Source of the DNA: Prorocentrum cordatum
Taxonomy: Eukaryota; Sar; Dinophyceae; Prorocentrales; Prorocentraceae
NCBI GenBank assembly: GCA_963575745.1
Contig: CAUYUJ010003989.1
Coordinates: 1-64,000 of the forward strand
Direction: 5' to 3'
Length of the DNA stretch: 64,000 nt
Shown: positions 57,348-64,000 of the stretch, in pieces
How the letters are laid out: the number at the start of each line of letters is the position of its first letter
How positions within the stretch are numbered: position 1 is the first letter of the stretch
Made by a program: the position numbers and the translations under genes
The notes under the pieces: generated by a model
The model's database searches: none
What the model was told of the DNA's origin: nothing
What the model saw: only the letters and a program-made list of their open reading frames with translations

Positions 57348-58640
57348 ATGCTTGCCGTTGAGCAGCGCGCCCTCGACGCCGCTCGGCGGCGGATCAGCAA
57401 GGTGCTTCATGATCACGACGTCCTCGGCCCGCGCCTGGCTCTGCAAGCGGAAGGGCCGAGTTCGAGGCAACGCTCGCGCAGGTGGCGGAGGCCGCGGACC
57501 TCAGTGTAGAGGAGGCGCGGCGGCCGCCGAATGAGCTTGTGCATCAACTGGTGGCCGATGAGCCGGTGCAGAAACGACTGAGGGCGTCCCACGGCCGCCC
57601 CGAGCAGGCCATGCTGGAGGATGCCGCGGCGTTCTTCAGGATGGCTGCCAGCCGAAGAGCGACCGAGGCCCCAGCGCCGTCGGGGGCCCGTGCGATGGCG
57701 GGGACCAGTTTCGCTCGGAAGTGCCGCGCGGGGCGGAGGCCCCGCTTGGTAGCGCTGCTCGGGGAGATGGGAGCGGCTTCAATTGAGACGCCGCAGTCCT
57801 GCGTGGACCCGGAGCGGGCGAATGACGGCATCGCGGGCCGCGCGCGCATCAATACGGTGAGGTCGTACGTGCGGGCCATAGAGACGATGCGTGGGTGACT
57901 CTTGTGCGCGCGCGGGGTCCTTTGGCCCGTAATGATCGTGCACTTCATCGACTGCGTGCGTGCCAGGGCCGCGGACCCGTGTGGACAGACGGTGCCCAAC
58001 CAGGCCTTGCGCGCCATGGTGTGGACAGAGCGCCTTGCAGGCGTTGACCAGATAAGCAGGTGATGGCCTCTTGCCGTACGTGCGGGGGCTGGCGTGGCTT
58101 CGCCTCGTCAAGATGTGGGCATTGCTGCGCTACGACGACCACGCCTGACTCCCGCCGCAGCGCCTCGCCTTCGTGGGCGGGGTGCTGACGGCGTCGCTGT
58201 GGCGTGCGAAGAATAGCGGAACAGGGTGCAACATGCCAGAGCTGCCGTTTGTGGTGTCCCGCGTGTGCTGCATGCTGGACACAGTATGGCTTCGGACGGG
58301 CTCCGACCTGTGGCAAAATATCGCGGAGTTCGAGAGGGGCTACTTCATGCCGCGGTGCGACGACGCGGGACAGGAGGTGATCCAGCTGGACAGGAAGTGT
58401 TCTGGAGGAGGTCGTGAGCTTCTGGACAGAACATTCGGAGCGGGCAACGATTCCTATGGCCATGGCGGCGATGAGGTTCCGACAAGCAAACGCGACTACC
58501 TGGGCAGGTTGTCGCCGGAGGGCGCGGACACCTTCACGAGGGCGTGCCGCGCGGCCGTGTCCGCCAACACTTGTTCGCATCGGTGTTGTTTTCTGGGAAG
58601 GCCTACGCGGAGTTGGGCGAAGCGACAATTTTTTTAGGCC
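57348..58640 (+). pseudogene. Tyrosine-recombinase-like gene, decayed
   Basis: Scattered frames line up in order as one protein. It starts MLAVEQRALDAARRRISKVL (57348, frame 0), shifts near 57480, and continues to INTVRSYVRAIETMRG, ended by TGA 57896-57898. The same frame resumes with PCGQTVPNQALRAMVWTERL until TGA 58061-58063. After a shift come YVRGLAWLRLVKMWALLRYDDH, TGA 58146-58148, then GVLTASLWRAKNSGTGCNMP, ELPFVVSRV and FERGYFMP. FWTEHSERATIP is in frame 1 (His at 58432, Arg at 58441) and KRDYLGRLSPEGADTFTRAC back in frame 0. The H-x-x-R motif followed about 30 residues later by the DYLGR...DTF segment resembles a tyrosine-recombinase C-terminus. The catalytic Tyr may be replaced by Phe. 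The family resemblance is from memory of dinoflagellate proteins. Confidence 0.65.
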
Positions 58641-58906
58641 TGGCGAGCTGGCTGGCGTCGAAGAAGAACCTCTCGATGCAGAGCGCCAAAATGCGGCGGG
58701 CGTGGCAGCCAAGACCTACGCGACCCTCGAGGCCTACGCTGGTCGGTTGGCTGAAAGCTCTCGGGAGGCCCTTACCTGGAAAGCGGAACACCCCCCCCCC
58801 TCCAGGAAAGTTTCAACGAAGCTCACGCCCTCGCTTTTTGAAAACCACGCGCTGGATGGATTCGCATGCGGCACGTTTGTTTTCTTTTTTCAAACCACGG
58901 TTCAAT

Positions 58907-58945
58907 GCTGTGTGTGTGTGTGTGTGTGTGTTCGTGTGTGCCAGT
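58907..58945 (+). repeat. (GT)n microsatellite
   Basis: TGTGTGTG run with two interruptions. Positions 58946-59450 after it are unique with no recognised gene. Confidence 0.95.
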
Positions 58946-59729
58946 CGCAGGTCGGCCTGTGCGTGGTTTCTTGTTTGCGTGGCAACAGCGGTTGAGGCCG
59001 GGTCGTGTGATTTTCTGTGGTCGCGCCCCCTCTTCAACAGAAACATCAGGGGCGCAGAGATTCCAGTTTGGCCACGTGGGACCAGGCCAGGTTTGCGGGA
59101 TGCCAGGCGGGAGTGATGTGCGTGCCGTCGGGATTGAGGCCGTGGTGTACTCAGGTAGCGGAGGCTAATAGTCGACAACATTTGGTCTAAACAGTGTGGC
59201 CACCATGTACGCATGCAGCCACTGCCCTGTGCGGGAAGAAGCACAACGTGTTCGAATAGCGATTTGGTGTTGTGATGTAGGTGTAGTGCCCATCGCAGAG
59301 GCGCGCAACTGGCACGTATGACAAGGGGCTAAGAGGAAGTATGTGGTAATGTCGCGGTCGCAACATGCGTCCCGCATGGCAGTCCTGCGAGCATACCGAA
59401 ATGTGAAATCCATGAGGAATTAACCATGTTCTCCTCTTGACGTCCTGTTGAGGGTCCTCCTGGGGATGTCTGGGGCCTGTGTTGGCGCCGTGTGGGGCCC
59501 TATTGGGCCTATCTTGGACCGCCCTGTAGCACTCGTGCACCGCTATTTTCTTGGATACTTCTGACGCGCCCGGGAGCTTGTGTGGTCCAGATGAGTCCGC
59601 CGGTGCCTTTCCCTTGGCCCCCCCTCCAAGTCGGCTGGACAGGACCCCTGGGGGAGGGGTTTGGAGGAATGCGATTATTGCACGCGCGGAGGAGCCTTAA
59701 GGGGTTGGCGAATTTGCTCACAATAGCAT

Positions 59730-59875
59730 GGGCCCCCAGAGGTCTCGACCCAATCCTGGGGACCAGTTTTTCTTCCTCCCAGGTTTTTCTTGACGGTCCC
59801 AAGGGTCCAGTAAGGGCCCCCAGGGGTCGAAAACGGGCAACAACCCTCGGTCGTTTTTTCACGACGCCAGTGGGT
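59730..59875 (+). repeat. Dispersed repeat family Q
   Basis: CCCCAGAGGTCTCGACCCAA, CAGTTTTTCTTCCTCCCAGG, TTTTTCTTGACGGTCCCAAG and GGGTCGAAAACGGGCAACAA. Confidence 0.75.
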
Positions 59876-59934
59876 GTGGGAGCGGTGGCGTTGGGCGGCG
59901 CCCGCAGATGGATGGGGTGGCACGAGGCGGGCGT

Positions 59935-60085
59935 CGTTCTAAGAAGGTGGATAGGGGGTTTCTTTGAAGACCGGGGGCTTATCAGAAGGCCCCAGGAGGT
60001 TTCCAAGAAGGCTCCCGAGGAGCCGGGCGGGCTTTCAAGAAGCCCCGCCGCCTCCTCAGAAGTCCAGCCCTCTCGCGCCAACCCT
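59935..60085 (+). repeat. AGAAGGC-type repeat
   Basis: TTCTAAGAAGGTGG, TCAGAAGGCCCCAGGAGG, CCAAGAAGGCTCCCGAGGAG and TTTCAAGAAGCCCCGCCGCC, with TCCTCAGAAGTCCAGCCCTC. Confidence 0.7.
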
Positions 60086-60099
60086 GTGTATCAGGGGCC

Positions 60100-60470
60100 A
60101 ATGTGTGCGGGGGACAGCGTCGGGGGGAAGTATCGACCGCCAGTCGCTCATTGATCGAGGCCTGATGAACCACCCCGCCCAGGAACGTGCGCTGTCGCCA
60201 TCGGGGGCCTAGCGCCGATCTATCGGCAATCGGCGATGTCTCGCCGATTCAAGTTCGATGTTTTCCCCCCTGAGCCGGTCCCCTGGCTTTCGAGTCATAA
60301 CTCGGGCCTCCAGCGGTCGGTCGGGACGATCCAGGACCCCCCAGAACGCTTTCGGCGAGGCGCAGCCGCTGAAAGGCATCCCCAGGCTGGAGGGCCGCCG
60401 AGAACCAACGAAAACGTCCGCAAACCTCAAACCTCGAACCTCGAAGCTTCGGTCCTTTCCCAGCGTTGGC
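60100..60470 (+). repeat. Dispersed repeat family D, copy 5 (uninterrupted)
   Basis: GCCAGTCGCTCATTGATCGA, CGGCGATGTCTCGCCGATTC, CCCTGAGCCGGTCCCC, AACTCGGGCCTCCAGCGGTC, GGACGATCCAGGACCCCCCA and GCGAGGCGCAGCCGCTGAAA. It shows the state before MITE insertion seen at 3.9-4.3 kb. Confidence 0.9.
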
Positions 60471-60644
60471 CCTCCGTGTGGACGCCGCCGAGGTGGCGTT
60501 GAGGGGCGGGGGCGCCGCGCCAGCCCGCCGCGCCAGGCGCCGCCACGTGCCGCGCGGGTGGCCGACAGCCCACCCCGCGGATGTTCCCGCAGAGGCCGGG
60601 GCGCGTTCTCTCCCTCGAACATCCCAGTCGGCTCTGTCTCGCCA

Positions 60645-61022
60645 GCTCCTCCTCCTCCTCCTCCTCCTCCTCCTCCTCCTCCTCCTCCTCCCCCTCCCCT
60701 CCTCCTCCTCCTCCTCCTCCCTCCTCCTCCTCCTCCTCCTCGTCCTCCTCCTCCTTCTCCTCCTCTCCTCCCCTCCTCCTCCTCCTCCTCCTCCTCCTCC
60801 TCCTCCCCTCCCCCTCCTCCTCCTCCTCCTCCTCCTCCTCCTCCTCCTCCTCCTCCTCCTCCTCCTCCTCCTCCTCCTCCCTTCCTCCTCCTCCTCTCCT
60901 CCTCCTCCTCCTCCTCCTCCTCTTCCTCCCCCTCCTCCCCCTTCCCCTCCTCCTCCTCCTCCCTCCTCCTCCTCCTCCCCTCCTCCTCCCTCCCCCTCCT
61001 CCTCCTCCTCCTCCTCCTTGCC
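60645..61022 (+). repeat. (TCC)n microsatellite
   Basis: Nearly 380 bases of CCT triplets with few interruptions. Confidence 0.99.
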
Positions 61023-61114
61023 TCGCCTCGCTTTAGAGACGTTGGCGGCGGTCGCGTGGTCCCCAACGACTGGTGTGGCAGGAGTCGTGGATCAGCAAGC
61101 GGCAGAAGCATCGA

Positions 61115-61255
61115 CTTCTGGAGCTCCGCGCGGACTTCTCGGAACGGCCCTGGGCCACCCTGGCGGCGCCTCTGGCGCCGCCCCATGGCGCGCTCCGCGC
61201 GCCCCAGGGAGGAGGGTCCAGCGCGGATCCAAGAGATCCGCGCGGACCTCCCGAA
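61115..61255. mobile_element. Fold-back element E, copy 2
   Basis: AGCTCCGCGCGGACTTCTCG and CCAAGAGATCCGCGCGGACC are inverted arms. The inner GGCGGCGCCTCTGGCGCCGCC-like and GGCGCGCTCCGCGCGCC palindromes match 3155-3290. Confidence 0.72.
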
Positions 61256-61394
61256 ACTTGCGTTTGCGCAGTTGATTAGTTCTCCTTTGTCGGCGCGCGC
61301 TACCCTAAGATCTGGGCGTTGCAAGTCCTCGACTGAGGTGTTGCAGTTTTTCGCAGCGTCGGATCTCAAGGGCGGGGGTGGTGCGAGGGGCGGC

Positions 61395-61500
61395 CTCCTA
61401 AGAAGGCGGGGGCTTCTCACAAGGCCCTCGGGGCCTGAGGGGGCTCCTTGGGAAGCCTGGGCAGCTGCTGAGAAGCCTCCTGGCTTCTCAGACATCCTCC
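61395..61500 (+). repeat. AGAAGGC-type repeat
   Basis: CCTAAGAAGGCGGGGGCTTC, CTGAGAAGCCTCCTGGCTTC and TCAGACATCC. Positions 61501-62070 after it are CC-rich unique sequence without a recognised gene. Confidence 0.65.
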
Positions 61501-62069
61501 TCGCCGTATCAGAGGGCCGCCCCTTCGGCAACGATCGCACGATGGGGGGGGGCTGGACTCCCCGTTTATATAATTGCTGGTGTTCACGCACGATTGCAGC
61601 GCACCCCCGCCCCGCCGTGCCCACCCCGCCCAAGCGCTACCGTTACTCAGGATCCCAACCTCCCTCTCCAACGGGTAAACACCATAAGGATCATTATCCC
61701 AGGACCCCCCCAAGGCGGTCTCTGCATGGACCTGCCCCAAGAGCCCTCCTCCCCAGTGTGACCGTAAGGCCGCCGGCAAGTCCCCTGGACGCTCTCCGAG
61801 GCCCTCAAGAAATTCCAAAGGCGCTTACCCAAGGCGCACCCAGGATGCCGCCCAAGAGGGCCCTCAGCTACTGGGGGGCGTCCACCGGGGCGGCTCCTCC
61901 TCCCCCCCCCACACCCCCCACACTCCCCAGCAAAGGCCCTGTGTCAGCTGTCCTCTGGGGAGCGACGCGCGGCTTCTGGAAACTTCGGAATCGATTTGCC
62001 GGGAAGCCTCTCTGGGAACACATGCATCGACGAGCGCAGAACCCCGTCTGGGAACACCGCTCGGATTGA

Positions 62070-62231
62070 GGGGAGGAGGAGGAGGAGGAGGAGGAGGAGG
62101 AGGAGGAGGAGGAGGAGGAGGAGGAGGAGGAGGAGGAGGAGGAGGAGGAGGAGGAGGAGGAGGAGGAGGAGGAGGAGGAGGAGGAGGAGGAGGAGGAGGA
62201 GGAGGAGGAGGAGGAGGAGGAGGAGGAGGAG

Positions 62232-62267
<36 letters not shown>

Positions 62268-62268
62268 T
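62070..62268 (+). repeat. (GGA)n then (GAC)n microsatellite
   Basis: About 55 uninterrupted GGA triplets end in GAGGACGAGGAC hexamers, the purest tract in the window. Confidence 0.99.
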
Positions 62269-62389
62269 CGGCGCGTCACCTTCCTCCAGCTGCTCTTCAC
62301 GTCGCTTGGCTTTCCCGGCCGATCCTGCTGGCAGCGTCGTGGGAGTCGACAAGAGATTGAGCGCGCGTAGCGCGCGTGGCTCCAGTTCT

Positions 62390-62880
62390 TAAGTGCCTCC
62401 TGGGAGCCGTTTTGAGGGCCGGTTTGAGGTAGTCTCGAGGCCTTCTGGTGGCCGTTTTGGGACCTCTTGGGGGCCTCCTGGAGGTCTCTTGTGGGCAGTT
62501 TGGGCGTTTCTGGGGCCGTCTTGGGGCCTTTCGGGCCGTCTTCGGGCGCTCTTGGGGACCTCTTGGGGACCTCTTGGGCCGTCTCGGGGCGGTCTTGGGG
62601 GCCTCTTGGGCCGTCTTGGAGCGTGGCAAGCTCGAAACATCGATAACGTGAAAACTGTTGAAAGATCTAAGGAACACCTATGATTTTGGCCTCTCGGGGC
62701 CCTCTTGGGAAGGCTCTTGGGGCATTCTTGGGGCGCCTGGAAGGCTTCCTTAGGCCGTCTCGGGGCCATCTTGGTCGTCTTGGAGCGCTCCCTCGGCGAT
62801 TCGAAGCCCTCTCGGACCTTCTTGATGTCGTCCTGGGCCACTCTTGGCTCGTCTTGGGGCCCTCTTGGCTCCGAAATGTC
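62390..62880 (+). repeat. Degenerate CTTGG-GGCC array
   Basis: GGCCGTTTTGGGACCTCTTG, GGGGACCTCTTGGGCCGTCT and similar words continue for about 490 bases. Confidence 0.82.
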
Positions 62881-63039
62881 ACGCGACAACACTCTCCACG
62901 CCCAAGACATTCTGGCAATTTGGGGTCTGGCTTCTTAAATAATCTTCGGGCTTGAGGATTGAGGATCCAGGAATCGAGCAATGGACCGGGGGACACTCCA
63001 ACTCGTGCCCGAGGGCGCGGTGGCGGACATGAATGCTTC

Positions 63040-63040
63040 A

Positions 63041-63083
<43 letters not shown>

Positions 63084-63090
63084 ACCTGTG
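63040..63090 (+). repeat. (TA)n(TG)n microsatellite
   Basis: TATATATA run followed by TGTGTGTG. The 63091-63520 stretch after it is unique, AT-richer sequence. Confidence 0.97.
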
Positions 63091-63519
63091 TACATACCTA
63101 TCAAGCATATGTGCATATGTGTGTATCCGGCTACGGAGAGCATGGCTGTCATACTACGAGCAACGTAACATAATCAAATATTGTTAACAACAACAGTTAT
63201 GACACGTAGCATTAACAACATAACACATTCAAGTCGTATCAGCAAACAGTGCTGTACATTTGTATTGATTCTACGTGCACCTGTCTATACACATGGACAT
63301 GGGTATGTATCCATACGTAGCTATCGAGGGATGGAGTGGTAGTACTTTCGGGAGGTAGAGAGGCATCTGTAGACAGGGTGACAGATGCAACTCGAGGCAG
63401 AGGCAGCAATGGAGACAGCGTCTCTGCTTGGGCTAATGCGACTCGGAGTTGCATCGCCAGCGAGGAGGAAGGCGACTCGGAGCCACGCCTGTGGGGCAAG
63501 GCGAGGAGGACGAGGAGGA

Positions 63520-63760
63520 TGCGGTGAAGGAGGAGGAGGAGGGAGAGCATGAAGACGGAAACAGGAGGTGGAGGAGGAGGAGGAGGAGGAGGAGGAGGAG
63601 GAGGAGGAGGAGGAGGAGGAGGAGGAGGAGGAGGTGGAGGAGGAGGAGGGAGGCGGAGGAGGAGGAGGAGGAGGAGGAGGAGGAGGAGGAGGAGAGAGGT
63701 GAGGAGAAGGAGGAGGAGGCGGAGGAGGAGGAGGAGGAGGAGGAGGAGGTGGATGAGGGA
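63520..63760 (+). repeat. (GGA)n microsatellite
   Basis: GGAGGAGGA with GTGG, GCGG and GAGAGG interruptions. Confidence 0.98.
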
Positions 63761-63824
63761 TGAGACTGTGGTGGAGGGATGGGGGAGGAAGGGGGAAACC
63801 AGGCATCCGACGATCAGACTTTTT

Positions 63825-63935
63825 CCAATCCGTGCCCCCAGATGTCCTGACCCCTTCCCCGTGGCCAGTTTTTCACTCCAGATCGACTTTTGATGCTCCT
63901 GGGGCCCGCGGGACCTGAAGGCCCAAGTCGAGGAA
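63825..63935 (+). repeat. Dispersed repeat family Q
   Basis: CCCCCAGATGTCCTGACCCC, GGCCAGTTTTTCACTCCAGA and TCGACTTTTGATGCTCCTGG then GGCCCGCGGGACC. Confidence 0.7.
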
Positions 63936-64000
63936 AAACACGCCCAGATGGAACAACAACTTCGCCAGAGCTCTGGGGAGGGGAGGGGGGTAGGGTCAGA

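Noticed and set aside
60209-62069. Frames of 474 and 603 codons on opposite strands
   Set aside because: Both cross the 380-bp TCC tract and dispersed repeats D, E and AGAAGGC; composition is repetitive throughout.
1-64000. tRNA, rRNA, snRNA or spliced-leader RNA gene
   Set aside because: No B-box-like motif in a cloverleaf context, no rRNA core sequence and no full 22-nt leader with donor site was found by reading both strands. A covariance-model scan would be decisive.

Overview
This window looks like intergenic nuclear DNA of a dinoflagellate. It is GC-rich and has almost no genes. It carries (i) a non-LTR retrotransposon with endonuclease, reverse transcriptase and RNase H domains, (ii) a broken gene resembling, as far as I recall that family, a tyrosine-recombinase-like family common in dinoflagellate genomes, and (iii) a 16-base match to the dinoflagellate spliced-leader sequence. 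No rRNA, tRNA, CRISPR array or prokaryotic operon structure was seen. The taxonomic call is an inference (about 0.75); the species cannot be fixed from the sequence alone.

Layout. 0-13 kb: short inverted-repeat elements, two palindromic fold-back elements, and long TCC/GGA microsatellites. 9.8-11.6 kb: three copies of one long repeat separated by a degenerate CAAGA-type array. 12.8-16.9 kb: SINE-like repeats and a composite repeat (microsatellite core, about 91-bp satellite, about 257-bp higher-order satellite). 17-25.9 kb: degenerate CTTGG arrays, a GATCGAT-rich array, a nested pair of transposons, and an RNase H fragment. 25.9-29 kb: a 102-bp satellite followed by a palindromic TAGCGTAGTGTCA satellite. 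29-46 kb: more inverted-repeat elements, a 1 kb CAT-rich microsatellite inside a composite repeat, and nested elements. 46.7-53 kb: the retrotransposon on the minus strand, bounded on one side by GTC repeats and on the other by a SINE-like repeat. 53.3-54.5 kb: a TATG/TGCA microsatellite. 54.5-64 kb: dispersed repeats, the recombinase-like pseudogene at 57.3-58.6 kb, and more TCC/GGA and CTTGG tracts.

The unifying signal is an elaborate population of small non-autonomous elements. The largest family has about 17 copies. Its ends read (T)TAAGTCGGGC-TGTCCC-CTACAGG, and eight copies are flanked by 9-bp direct repeats, one perfect and the rest with one or two mismatches. That duplication length is typical of Mutator-like (MULE) transposons. 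At least six further inverted-repeat or fold-back families occur. Some have target duplications of 5, 9 or TA length, and several insertions can be dated relative to each other because one element interrupts another whose uninterrupted copy is elsewhere in the window. No transposase gene for these families is present here, so they would have to be mobilised in trans.

The only region with convincing protein-coding content is the retrotransposon (ORF1 coiled-coil, endonuclease, RT-RNase H). It carries an in-frame TAG between endonuclease and RT and so is probably inactive or unusual in its expression. Most other open frames come from microsatellites or from satellites whose period is a multiple of three.
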